Assembly (NCBI RefSeq): GCF_008973465.1 | Contig: NZ_WBXN01000004.1 | Span: 3,140,501 to 3,204,500 of the forward strand | Direction of reading: 5' to 3' | DNA from: Streptomyces sp. SS1-1 | GTDB taxonomy: Bacteria; Actinomycetota; Actinomycetes; Streptomycetales; Streptomycetaceae | Length of the DNA: 64,000 nt | Part shown: piece after piece, positions 1-8,714 of the stretch | Position numbering within the stretch: position 1 is the stretch's first letter | How the letters are laid out: each line of letters begins with the position of its first letter | Notes under the pieces: model-generated | The model's input: the letters and a program-made list of their open reading frames with translations, nothing else | Database searches by the model: none | What the model was told of the DNA's origin: nothing | Position numbers and translations under genes: made by a program

Positions 1-127
1 GCAGTTGAGCACGGACGTACGGTTCCGTCACCCCGCGCGGATCAGCGGCTCCCGAACCGGTCATGGGGACGGTGCGGCGCTGCACGTGGCGTGCGTGTGG
101 TGCGGGTCGAACGGGTCGAGCGGTCTC

Positions 128-883
128 TCAGTGGGCCACGACGCGTGCCATGGACCCTCGGCGCGGCTGTGCCGGGACGGCGCGCGCGGGTTCCGCCGGC
201 GGCCTGCCGCCGGGGCCCTGCTGCCGGCCGGACGGTGCCTGGCCGCGACGCGGCTGGGCGGCCGCGCCGTTCTGGACGTCCATCACCGCGTGCGCGACGA
301 GGCCGCCCATGGGGTCGTGCCGGATCAGATCCCGCAGCCGGGAGCGAGAGGAGCGTCCCTCGTTGCCCGGATACAGGTGCTTGCCGAGACCGACCGCGTG
401 GGCCAGGGCGGCGAGCGCCGCGGTCCGCGGGTCCGGCGGTACGCCGGTGCGGATCGCGGAATCCAGCCGGGCCCTGATCTCGCGGGTGATGTCGTTGTCC
501 GTCGCTTGATAGCGAGTCGTCGGCAGCACTCCGCACATCTGGCCCGGCACGGCGGCGACCATGCCGCACCTCTCCAGATGCGAGAGGTAGGTCTGGCGCA
601 GCCCCAGCCGGGGCCCGCCGATCCAGTGGACGGCCCGTACCGGAGCGCCACGCCTTCGCAGCAACTCCAACGCGCAGTCCAGAGTCGGATCTCCTGTCGG
701 CCGTGGTGCCACCACGGCGATACGATCCCCGTCTGGGGCTATCCGTCCGGCCAGCGCCAGCTCCACTAGCTGTGCTCCGGCCAGACCGAGGTCGAGCGAC
801 TGCGGCTGCGCGGTGGTACCCGTGGCCGGGTCCAACGCCAGCAGCAGAAGCTCCTCCGGAAGTGTTCTGCGGCTCCTGCCCAT
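128..883 (-). CDS. GOLPH3/GPP34-family phosphoprotein
   Basis: The 251-residue protein starts with the typical GPP34 opening (R-T-L-P-E-E-L-L-L-L-A-L-D) and continues with the family's hydrophobic helices (LVELALAGRI, LLRRRGAPVRA). The eukaryotic relative GOLPH3 binds phosphoinositides at the Golgi. Streptomyces has many paralogs of unknown function, presumed to be peripheral membrane proteins. I start at the ATG at 883 because the open frame upstream shows no family similarity. The last 40 residues are Pro/Arg/Gly-rich and probably disordered. The gene is divergent from the carboxypeptidase at 1135. The family call is sure, the function is not. Confidence 0.85.
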   Translation of the reverse strand: MGRSRRTLPEELLLLALDPATGTTAQPQSLDLGLAGAQLVELALAGRIAPDGDRIAVVAPRPTGDPTLDCALELLRRRGAPVRAVHWIGGPRLGLRQTYLSHLERCGMVAAVPGQMCGVLPTTRYQATDNDITREIRARLDSAIRTGVPPDPRTAALAALAHAVGLGKHLYPGNEGRSSRSRLRDLIRHDPMGGLVAHAVMDVQNGAAAQPRRGQAPSGRQQGPGGRPPAEPARAVPAQPRRGSMARVVAH

Positions 884-949
884 CCATGCCTCCCCGCGTG
901 GATGAAAGACAGGGTGACCCCTCTCACATTGGTCTGTCGAGAGCACGTG

Positions 950-971
950 ACCGGTTCGTAGCGGAACCGGT
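950..971. promoter_or_regulatory. Palindrome ACCGGTTC-N6-GAACCGGT
   Basis: A perfect 8-bp inverted repeat with a 6-bp spacer lies in the divergent gap between the GPP34 gene (start 883) and the carboxypeptidase gene (start 1135). Length and symmetry fit a dimeric repressor site. I do not recognise the cognate regulator. Confidence 0.4.
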
Positions 972-1134
972 AGGTATGTCGTTCTCGTCTACCGCGTCAG
1001 GTGGGGGCCGCGCACCGGACACTGGTATCTGGTTCGGACAGCGGCACGGGGGTCGTGCGGACACGGTGTCCGGGCGACGGCCCACGGTTCGGCAGCCGTA
1101 CGGTGGCGTGCGGCGGCACATGGAGGAGGCATCG

Positions 1135-3570
1135 GTGGCGGGCGAGTCCCCCGACAGGTCGAAGCAGCGCGAGTCGTCGGCAGAACCGACGTCGGGGAGC
1201 GCGGTCCCGGTTCCCGAGTCCCGGCCCGAACCCGAGGCCGGCACCCGTCCGGCCCAGGGCGCGGGGGGTGACCCGCGCCTGGCGATGGCCCGTGAGTCGT
1301 CCTCGCGCGGCGGTGTGGACACGGCCACGCGGGTGCTGTCCCGCGAGGACCTGGACGAGGCGCGGGAGGAGCCGGCCGAAGCCTCGGAGGAGACCGAGGC
1401 GGACGGCGACGAGTCCGCCGAGAGCTCTGAGGGCGCCGAGGGCTCCAAGGGCGCCGCGAGCGACCGTGAGGACGCCGAGGGCGCCGAGGACGCTCCCGCC
1501 GACAACGATGACACCGCCGAGGCGGCCGGCGACTCGGGCGACTCGAACGACCCCGAGGACTCGGCCGACGAGGCCCCCGGCAAGGGCGAGGACCGGCTGA
1601 GGAACGCCGTGGCGGCCTGGGTGGCGTCCTCCGACGCCAAGGACGCCTCTGACGACGCCACGAGCGAGGCGAGCGCCAAGGACACCGCAGACGAGGCCGC
1701 GGGCGCCGACGCGAAGGCCGACTCCGACTCCGACACCGGCTCGGACTCCGCCTCCGAGACCGACGCCGACTCCGAGACCGACGCCGATGACACCCCCGCC
1801 AAGAGCACCGGCGTCGACCAGGCCACCGCGATCTTCCGCACCCGCCCCGCCGAGCCCGAGAAGGCGCCGAAGGCGTCGAAGGCCGACGACAACACGAAGG
1901 CCGACGCCGACGACGAGCCCGCCGGCAAGGAGACCCCGGACGACGGCAAGGGCGTCGACCAGGCGACCGCCGTCTTCCGGACCCGCCCCGCCAAGCCGCA
2001 CGTCGACCAGCCGACCACCATGCTGAAGGCGCCCAAGCCGGACGCACCCGAGGCTGAGGCATCGAAGCCCGAGGGGTCGAAGCCCGAGGCGTCGAAGCCC
2101 GGACCTTCGAAGCCGGAGGCCCCCGACGCCGAGGCGCCGAAGGCCGAGCGCACCAGCAGGTTCGTCGCGCTCAAGCCGGACCTCCCGCCGGCGGCCCCGA
2201 AGGCGCCCGAGGCCCCCCGGCCCCCGGCCGACGTCACCGCCGCCGTCCCGCAGATCGGGCCCGAGCGCACCACCCAGCAGCCGCTGCCGCCGAAGCCCCC
2301 GCTGGACCTGCTGGCCGAGCTGACGAACACCCCGCCGCCGCCGGAGACCCCCGTGCGGACCCTGGTGCGGCGCGTGAAGATCTGGACGCCGCTGGTGATC
2401 CTGCTGGCGATCGTCTTCGCGATCGTGCAGAGCGTGCGCCCGCTCCCCGCGCCCACCCTGGACCTGACCGCGCAGGACAGCTTCACCTTCGAGGGCGACA
2501 AGGTCGACATCCCGTGGCCGGCCCAGGGCCAGGCCGCGCTGGACGTCGACGGCATCGGCAGCTTCGGCTCCTCGGGCGACCAGAAGCCCGTGCCGATCGC
2601 GAGCGTCGCCAAGGTCATGACGGCGTATCTGATCCTGCGGGAGCACCCGCTGAAGAGCGGCGCCCAGGGCCCGAAGATCAAGATCGACCAGGCCGCCGAG
2701 GACCAGTCGAAGGCGGGCCAGGAGTCCACCGTCGACGTGACGAAGGGTGACTCGATCACTCAGCGGGAGGCGCTGGAGTCCATCCTGATCGCGTCCGCGA
2801 ACAACGTGGCGCGGCTCCTCGCGCGCTGGGACGCCGGTTCGGAGAAGGACTTCGTGGCGAAGATGAACGCCACCGCCGAGAAGCTCGGCATGACGAACAC
2901 CACGTACACCGACCCGTCCGGTCTGAACAACACCACCGTGAGCACGGCCGTCGACCAGGTGAAGCTGGCCAAGGCCGCGATGAAGGAGCCCGCGTTCCGC
3001 GAGGTCGCCGCGATGATGTCGTACGACGACTACAAGGGCGTCAACCACCCCAACTGGAACCAGCTGGTCGGCAGGAACGACGTGGTGGGCATCAAGACCG
3101 GCACCACCACCTCCGCCCTCGGCAACCTCGTCTTCGCGGCGAAGAAGGAGGTCGGCGGCGAGACGCGCACCATCATCGGCGCCGTCGTCCGCCAGCCCGC
3201 GGGAGGCCCGGAGAACACCATCCTCAGCGCCGCCCTGTACGGCGGCGACCAGCTGATCCGGGCCGCGCAGGGCGCCCTGGAGCCGGCGACGATCCTGAAG
3301 AAGGGGGACGTCGTCGGGTATGTGGACGACGGGCTGGGCGGCCGTACCCCGGTGGTGGCCACCAAGGACGTCACGGCGGTCGGCTGGGCGGGCCTGAAGG
3401 TCAAGCTGACCTTCGCGTCCGACGAAGTCCCGCACACCGCGAAGGCCGGCACCGAGGTGGGCACGCTCACCGTCGGCGACGGCAGCAGCGGTGCGGTGAA
3501 GATCCCGGTCGCCCTCAAGACGGACCTCACCGAGCCGGGCTTCACGGACAAACTCACCCGTATCGGCTGA
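1135..3570 (+). CDS. Membrane-anchored D-alanyl-D-alanine carboxypeptidase (peptidase S11)
   Basis: A penicillin-binding serine peptidase that trims the terminal D-Ala of peptidoglycan pentapeptides outside the cell. In the 811-residue product the three active-site motifs are intact: S490-V-A-K493, S554-A-N556 and K654-T-G656. A single membrane segment (about 416-434) places the catalytic domain outside. The first 415 residues are cytoplasmic, acidic, and rich in Ala/Asp/Glu/Lys/Pro. They contain spaced motifs of the type V-D-Q-A-T-A-V-F, which look like phospho-threonine or FHA-target sites. I chose the GTG at 1135 because GGAGGAGG at 1122-1129 precedes it by 5 nt. An in-frame ATG at 1120 is possible. 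A terminator follows. Confidence 0.9.
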   Translation: MAGESPDRSKQRESSAEPTSGSAVPVPESRPEPEAGTRPAQGAGGDPRLAMARESSSRGGVDTATRVLSREDLDEAREEPAEASEETEADGDESAESSEGAEGSKGAASDREDAEGAEDAPADNDDTAEAAGDSGDSNDPEDSADEAPGKGEDRLRNAVAAWVASSDAKDASDDATSEASAKDTADEAAGADAKADSDSDTGSDSASETDADSETDADDTPAKSTGVDQATAIFRTRPAEPEKAPKASKADDNTKADADDEPAGKETPDDGKGVDQATAVFRTRPAKPHVDQPTTMLKAPKPDAPEAEASKPEGSKPEASKPGPSKPEAPDAEAPKAERTSRFVALKPDLPPAAPKAPEAPRPPADVTAAVPQIGPERTTQQPLPPKPPLDLLAELTNTPPPPETPVRTLVRRVKIWTPLVILLAIVFAIVQSVRPLPAPTLDLTAQDSFTFEGDKVDIPWPAQGQAALDVDGIGSFGSSGDQKPVPIASVAKVMTAYLILREHPLKSGAQGPKIKIDQAAEDQSKAGQESTVDVTKGDSITQREALESILIASANNVARLLARWDAGSEKDFVAKMNATAEKLGMTNTTYTDPSGLNNTTVSTAVDQVKLAKAAMKEPAFREVAAMMSYDDYKGVNHPNWNQLVGRNDVVGIKTGTTTSALGNLVFAAKKEVGGETRTIIGAVVRQPAGGPENTILSAALYGGDQLIRAAQGALEPATILKKGDVVGYVDDGLGGRTPVVATKDVTAVGWAGLKVKLTFASDEVPHTAKAGTEVGTLTVGDGSSGAVKIPVALKTDLTEPGFTDKLTRIG

Positions 3571-3597
3571 CCCGGGGGCGCGACCGCGTCACCGCAC

Positions 3598-3632
3598 CGC
3601 AGCCCGCCGACCCCACTCGTCGGCGGGCTGCG
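3598..3632 (+). terminator. Hairpin terminator after the carboxypeptidase gene
   Basis: Perfect 13-bp arms (3598-3610 and 3620-3632) enclose a 9-nt loop, 27 nt after the stop codon. There is no T-tract, as is common in Streptomyces. Confidence 0.75.
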
Positions 3633-3761
3633 TGCTAGCGTCACGAATCGGGCAGGTCGTCGCCCAGGGGGCACGGCCGCAGCACCTTGACCTACCGGGC
3701 CGAGACACGCGGGACACGGGACGCGGCCGGAACAGAAGACAGCACGGGGAGTGCCTCAGAC

Positions 3762-5618
3762 GTGGCCACTGCGGAGCCGACACGCGCCGACGACGCCGAT
3801 CCCGGACGGGGAGCCGGTCCGCGAATACGCGTGCCCGCGCCGCGTGCGGAGGAGGGTCCGGACGACACCCGGACCGGGCCGTCGTCGCGTGTGACGAGGG
3901 CCGTCCACGCCGTGCGCGAGCGTCTGCTGCGTCACCCGGTGCTGTCGGTCACCGCCCTCTCGGGGCTGCTCCACATCATCTGGTTCTTCACGTTCGCGAA
4001 CAGCGGCGGCGACCTCGCGGCCCAGGACGCCTGGGCCGAGTTCGTCGGCCGGCACCCCGACTCCGCGTACAACCTCGCCTGGTACGGCGGGATGCACCCG
4101 GTGTCGTACAGCGTCGTGTCGCCGTATCTGATGTCGGTGCTGGGCGTCCGGACGACGATGATGATCGCCGGGACGATCTCGGCGGGGCTGCTGATGCTGG
4201 TCCTGCTGCGCAGCCGGTCCGTGCGCAACCCGCTGTGGGCCGCGCTCGCCGGGATCTTCGGGCTGATCGCCAACGCCATCTCCGGACGCGTGACGTTCGC
4301 GCTGGGCACGATGTTCGCGCTCGGCGCGGTCGCCGTCGTCTTCTGCTGGCCGTACCGCTGGCGCTACAAACGCTGGGCGAAGGCGCTGTGCGCGGCGCCG
4401 CTCGCCGCGCTCGCCACCATGGCGTCGCCGGTCGCGGGTCTCTTCGTCGGGCTCGTGGCCGTCGCGCTGTTCCTGCAGAAGCGGCGTCCGGGCGCCTGGG
4501 CGCTGGGGCTCGCGCCGACCGCCGTGGTGGGGCTGTCGGCGTGGCTGTTCCCGTTCTCCGGCACCCAGCCGATGGTGTTCGGCTCGGTGCTCATGCCGCT
4601 GCTGATGGCGGTCGTCGTCTATGCCGCGGTGCCCGAGGACTGGCGGACGGTCCGGCTGGTGTCGGCGGTGTACGGCGTCTCGGTCGTCCTGGTGTGGGTG
4701 GTCAGCTCGCAGATCGGGTCGAACATCACCCGGCTGGCGATGCTGTTCGCCGGGGTGACGCTGGTGGCGGCCCTGCCGTTCACGGTGCCGCGCACCCGCA
4801 AGTGGTACGCGGTGGTGACGGCCCTGCTGACGTTCGTCGGGTGGATCGGCTACAAGACGGTCGACGACATCATCCACGCGGCCCCGGAGGCGTCCTGGGC
4901 GCGTGAGCTGGCCCCGCTGGTCAACGAGCTCCAGGAGGTCGGCGCCGAGAAGGGCCGGGTGGAGGTCGTGCCGGCCCGCTCGCACCGGGAGGCGTCCGCG
5001 CTCGCGCCGTACGTGAACCTGGCGCGGGGCTGGAACCGGCAGGCCGACATGGAACGCAACCCTCTCTTCTACGACGGCACCCTCAACTCGGCGAACTACC
5101 GGGAGTGGCTGCGGCGCTGGGCGGTGCACTTCGTGGTGCTGCCCAAGGACGAGCCGGACCCCTCGGCGGCGCAGCGCGAGCGGGAGCTGGTGCAGCGCGG
5201 TCTGCCGTATCTGAAGCAGGTGTGGGGCGACGCGAACTGGCAGCTGTTCCAGGTGACCGACCCGACGCCGCTCGCCGAGCCGAACGCCGTGGTGGACCGG
5301 GCCGAGCAGGGCGAGATGACGATGCGGGTGAGCAGGCCGGGCCGCGTCCTGATCCGCATCCCCTACTCGCCGTGGCTGAGCATCGTGGACGCCGAGGGCA
5401 GGAAGCTCGACCCGCCGAAGGAGACGGAGGCGTCCCGCAAGCGTCCCGACGGCGAGCCGAAGACGTACGCCAACGTCAACGGCTGCCTGATGGAGACCGA
5501 GGAGGACGCCGAGGGCGACCGCTGGACGACGCTGGTCGCCCCGCGGGCGGGTGTGTACCGGCTGGCGGCGCCCTACGACGTGCCGCGCGGCACGCCCTGC
5601 CCGGAGGAACTGCGCTGA
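3762..5618 (+). CDS. Large multi-pass membrane protein with extracytoplasmic C-terminal region
   Basis: The protein has a hydrophilic N-terminus of about 50 residues, then roughly ten membrane segments, then about 240 hydrophilic C-terminal residues. The first loop contains acidic residues and aromatics between the first two segments (GGDLAAQDAWAEFVGRHPDS). This general plan resembles GT-C membrane glycosyltransferases, but I see no diagnostic motif. Similar Streptomyces proteins are often loosely labelled MFS transporter or integral membrane protein, and the long C-terminal domain argues against a simple MFS carrier. I used the GTG at 3762, preceded by GGGGAG at 3746-3751. A TTG at 3687 would add 25 residues. 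Confidence 0.75.
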   Translation: MATAEPTRADDADPGRGAGPRIRVPAPRAEEGPDDTRTGPSSRVTRAVHAVRERLLRHPVLSVTALSGLLHIIWFFTFANSGGDLAAQDAWAEFVGRHPDSAYNLAWYGGMHPVSYSVVSPYLMSVLGVRTTMMIAGTISAGLLMLVLLRSRSVRNPLWAALAGIFGLIANAISGRVTFALGTMFALGAVAVVFCWPYRWRYKRWAKALCAAPLAALATMASPVAGLFVGLVAVALFLQKRRPGAWALGLAPTAVVGLSAWLFPFSGTQPMVFGSVLMPLLMAVVVYAAVPEDWRTVRLVSAVYGVSVVLVWVVSSQIGSNITRLAMLFAGVTLVAALPFTVPRTRKWYAVVTALLTFVGWIGYKTVDDIIHAAPEASWARELAPLVNELQEVGAEKGRVEVVPARSHREASALAPYVNLARGWNRQADMERNPLFYDGTLNSANYREWLRRWAVHFVVLPKDEPDPSAAQRERELVQRGLPYLKQVWGDANWQLFQVTDPTPLAEPNAVVDRAEQGEMTMRVSRPGRVLIRIPYSPWLSIVDAEGRKLDPPKETEASRKRPDGEPKTYANVNGCLMETEEDAEGDRWTTLVAPRAGVYRLAAPYDVPRGTPCPEELR

Positions 5619-5848
5619 CGGAGCCGGTCGGCGCGGCTCGGTCACGGGCCGGTCGCCGCTCGTCGACGCCGGGAAGTTGATACGCCGACGTACGGGTTCC
5701 GTCGGATTTCGCTGTTCATATCTCTGAACCGAGGTCACCAAGTAGAACGATTTTACTGTCTGTTGACCTTACCTGCGCTTGTCGTGTCCTCTTCTACGCG
5801 TCGACCATGGGCGGGCCGTTCACAGGGCGGAACCCTGGAAGGGGTCAC

Positions 5849-7417
5849 ATGAACAGTCTCGACTGGGCCGTGCTCATCGCTTACTTCGGCGTGATGGTCG
5901 CCATCGGTGTCTGGTCCCACAAGCGGGTGGACAACGTCAGCGACTTCTTCACCGCGGGCGGCAGGATGCCGTGGTGGCTGTCCGGCATCTCGCACCACAT
6001 GTCCGGCTACAGCGCGGTGATGTTCACCGGGTACGCGGGCATCGCCTACACCTACGGCGTGACGTCCTTCGTCACCTGGTCCTTCCCCATCGCGCTCGGC
6101 ATCGCCATCGGGTCGAGGCTGTTCGCGCCGCGCATCAACCGGCTCCGGTCACGGCTGCACGTGGCCTCCCCGCTGGAGTATCTGAAGAACCGCTACGACC
6201 TGCGGACCCAGCAGGCGCTCGCCTGGTCCGGCATGCTCCTGAAGATCGTGGACGTGGGCGCCAAGTGGGCCGCGATCGCGACCCTGTTGTCGGTGTTCAC
6301 CGGGGTCTCGCTCAACCAGGGCATCCTCATCACCGGATGCATCACCGCCGTCTACTGCACGATCGGCGGCCTCTGGGCGGACGCCCTCACCGAACTCGGC
6401 CAGTTCGTCATCCAGTTGCTCGCCGGGCTCGCGATGTTCTTCGCCGTGGTGATGAAGCTGAACGACAAGGGCATCGGCTTCCTCGGCGCCTGGGACGAAC
6501 CCGAACTCCAGGGCCACGGCGAGCCGCTGGTCGGCCCGTACGGCACGGTGTTCCTGCTCGCGTTCCTCTTCATCAAGCTCTTCGAGTACAACGGCGGCAT
6601 GCTCAACCAGGCCCAGCGGTACATGGCCACGGCCACCCCGCACGAGGCCCGGCGCTCCGCACGGCTCTCGGCGATCCTGTGGCTGGTCTGGCCCGTCGTG
6701 CTGTTCTTCCCGATGTGGATGTCGCCGCTGCTGGTCGATTCGCAGAAGCCGGACGGCTCCGACTCCTACGCCCTGATGACCGAACAGCTGCTGCCGCACG
6801 GCCTGCTGGGCCTGGTCATCGTCGGCTTCTTCTCGCACACCATGGCCATGTGCTCCTCCGACGCCAACGCCATCGCCGCCGTCTTCACCCGGGACGTGGC
6901 GCCGGTGCTGTCGAAGCAGGCGCGGGCCTGGAACGAGCGGTCCGGGCTGGTCGCGGCCCGTGTGACGACCGTCGTCTTCCTCGGTCTGTCGATGGCGGTG
7001 GCCACCCAGGTCAACTCCCCCACGTTCAAGGACATCATCACCGTCGTCATCAAGTGGGTCGCCGGGCTCATGGGGCCGATCGCGATCCCGATGATGCTGG
7101 GTCTGCTGCGGCCGTTCCGCCGCTCCGGGCCGACCGCCGCGCTCACCAGCTGGGCGCTGGGCCTGCTCGCCTTCTGGCTGGTCAACTACCCGATCAGCTG
7201 GAACGTCGACGGCGGGGTGCCGCTGCAGTACCAGGTCTCCATCCCGCTGGCGGTCTCCCTGGTCCTCTACATCCTCATCGGGTACCTGAAGCCGGAGGAC
7301 ACCCCGGAGCGCCTCGCCGTGGTGGAGAGCGTCAACACGGACGGCGACGGGGCGGCGGCCGCCGCGGTGCCGGCGCCGGCCGGTCCGGCGGACGACGTGG
7401 TGCGGGCCAAGGAGTGA
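5849..7417 (+). CDS. Sodium:solute symporter (SSS family)
   Basis: The 522-residue inner-membrane protein has about 13 hydrophobic segments. The family pattern near the N-terminus is clear: Y-F-x-A-G-G-R-M-P-W-W-L-S-G-I-S type (DFFTAGGRMPWWLSGIS), then a segment with the conserved SGYSAVMFTG. It should couple sodium influx to uptake of a small organic solute. The substrate cannot be read from sequence. The start is the ATG at 5849 with AAGGGG upstream. The tail is Ala/Pro-rich. The gene converges with the ADP-ribosylglycohydrolase gene, only 22 nt away. Confidence 0.9.
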   Translation: MNSLDWAVLIAYFGVMVAIGVWSHKRVDNVSDFFTAGGRMPWWLSGISHHMSGYSAVMFTGYAGIAYTYGVTSFVTWSFPIALGIAIGSRLFAPRINRLRSRLHVASPLEYLKNRYDLRTQQALAWSGMLLKIVDVGAKWAAIATLLSVFTGVSLNQGILITGCITAVYCTIGGLWADALTELGQFVIQLLAGLAMFFAVVMKLNDKGIGFLGAWDEPELQGHGEPLVGPYGTVFLLAFLFIKLFEYNGGMLNQAQRYMATATPHEARRSARLSAILWLVWPVVLFFPMWMSPLLVDSQKPDGSDSYALMTEQLLPHGLLGLVIVGFFSHTMAMCSSDANAIAAVFTRDVAPVLSKQARAWNERSGLVAARVTTVVFLGLSMAVATQVNSPTFKDIITVVIKWVAGLMGPIAIPMMLGLLRPFRRSGPTAALTSWALGLLAFWLVNYPISWNVDGGVPLQYQVSIPLAVSLVLYILIGYLKPEDTPERLAVVESVNTDGDGAAAAAVPAPAGPADDVVRAKE

Positions 7418-7439
7418 ACGCGGGCGCGGACGGCGGGGC

Positions 7440-8555
7440 TCAGGCGCGCGGGTAGCGCGCCAGCCAGCCCGGCGCGGAGGCGCCCGGCCCGTGCAGGGAC
7501 GGGCCCTGCGTCATCTCCATGGCGAAGTCGTCGGCGAGTTCCAGGATCGTGGGACGGCCCTCCAGCTCGGCCAGCCAGGCCGGGGGCAGGGCCGTCTCGC
7601 CGTGCAGGGCCCCCAGCAGACCGCCGGTGAGGGCGGCCGTGGCGGCGGAGGGGCCGTCGTGGTTCACGGCCAGGCACAGTCCCTGCCGGACGTCCTCGCC
7701 GACCAGGGCGCAGTACACGGACGCCGCGAGCAGCCCGTCGGCCGAGCCGTCGGCCGCCAGCTCCGCCACCCGCGCGGGCGTCGGCATGCCCTGGCGGACC
7801 GCGCCCAGCGCGTGCTGGAGGGCGTCCGACACCGGTTCGTGCCCGGGGCGCACGGCGAGCAGCGCGAGGGCCCGCTGCACCGCCCCGTCCAGGCTCTCCC
7901 CGCAGGCCAGCCCGTGCACGATCACGGCGTACGCGCCCGCCGACAGGTAGGCGACCGGGTGCCCGTGGGTCTGTGCCGCGCACTCCACGGCGAGCTGGAC
8001 GACGAGCTGCGGCTCCCAGCCGACGAGCAGCCCGAACGGCGCGGAGCGCGCGGCGGCCTCCGGGCCGAGCTCGGCGATGTTCTTCGGCGTCTCCAGGGTG
8101 CCCATGGTCTCGTCGCCGAGGCCGAGCAGCAGGGAGCGGGTGGCGTCCCGGCGGGCGTACAGCCACTCCTCGCGGGCGAGCCAGCCGTCGTCCTTGCGGC
8201 GCTCGTCCGGACCCCAGTCGCGCTGGGTGGCGGCCCAGCGCAGATAGGCCCGGTGCAGGTCGGTCGGCGGATGCCAGGCGCCGGTGTCCCGGCGCACCTG
8301 GGCCCGTATGAGCCCGTCCACGGAGAACAGGGTGAGCTGGGTGAGATGGGTCACGGCGCCCCGGCGCCCGTAGCCGGGGGCCAGGTCGAGCAGGCCCTCG
8401 GGGCCGTGCCGCTCCTGGATCTCGGCCAGGCCGAGCGCGTCGACCGGGGCCCCGAGGGCGTCCCCGACGGCCGCGCCGAGCAGTGTCCCGCGCACCCGGC
8501 TGCGGAAGTCCTGCTGCTCGGTACGGCCCCAGACGGGTCCGCCAGTCGCCCCCAC
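7440..8555 (-). CDS. ADP-ribosylglycohydrolase (DraG) family protein
   Basis: A 371-residue protein with the two hallmark regions of the DraG fold: GTLLGAAVGDALGAPVD at the N-terminus and a C-terminal metal-binding region beginning NHDGPSAATAALTGGLLGA. The usual NxDxDT-type motif here reads N-H-D-G-P-S, so the second metal-binding Asp is replaced, which may alter metal binding. Relatives remove ADP-ribose from proteins or hydrolyse related metabolites; the substrate is unknown. I start at the GTG at 8555, five nt after GGGGAGG on the coding strand; a TTG one codon earlier lies too close to that site. Confidence 0.85.
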   Translation of the reverse strand: MGATGGPVWGRTEQQDFRSRVRGTLLGAAVGDALGAPVDALGLAEIQERHGPEGLLDLAPGYGRRGAVTHLTQLTLFSVDGLIRAQVRRDTGAWHPPTDLHRAYLRWAATQRDWGPDERRKDDGWLAREEWLYARRDATRSLLLGLGDETMGTLETPKNIAELGPEAAARSAPFGLLVGWEPQLVVQLAVECAAQTHGHPVAYLSAGAYAVIVHGLACGESLDGAVQRALALLAVRPGHEPVSDALQHALGAVRQGMPTPARVAELAADGSADGLLAASVYCALVGEDVRQGLCLAVNHDGPSAATAALTGGLLGALHGETALPPAWLAELEGRPTILELADDFAMEMTQGPSLHGPGASAPGWLARYPRA

Positions 8556-8714
8556 CAAGACCTCCCCGTGACCATCCGCTCGTACGACAGTTCGCCACTG
8601 TAATCGACCGGGGACCGTGGGTTCAGAGGGCGGATCGGTATGCGGTGTGTGACGGGAGTGGCCCGGAACGGCCCCTTCGCGCCGTTCGCCGGCCGGCGCC
8701 GGTGAGGTGTCCGG

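Noticed and set aside
42..887. 281-codon minus-strand frame overlapping the GPP34 gene
   Set aside because: Arg/Gly/Pro-rich shadow of the real frame. The GPP34 frame has clear family motifs, this one none.
997..3435. 812-codon frame antisense to the carboxypeptidase
   Set aside because: Composition (Arg/Gly/Leu runs) is typical for antisense of repetitive GC-rich coding DNA. The plus strand has intact SxxK, SxN and KTG motifs.
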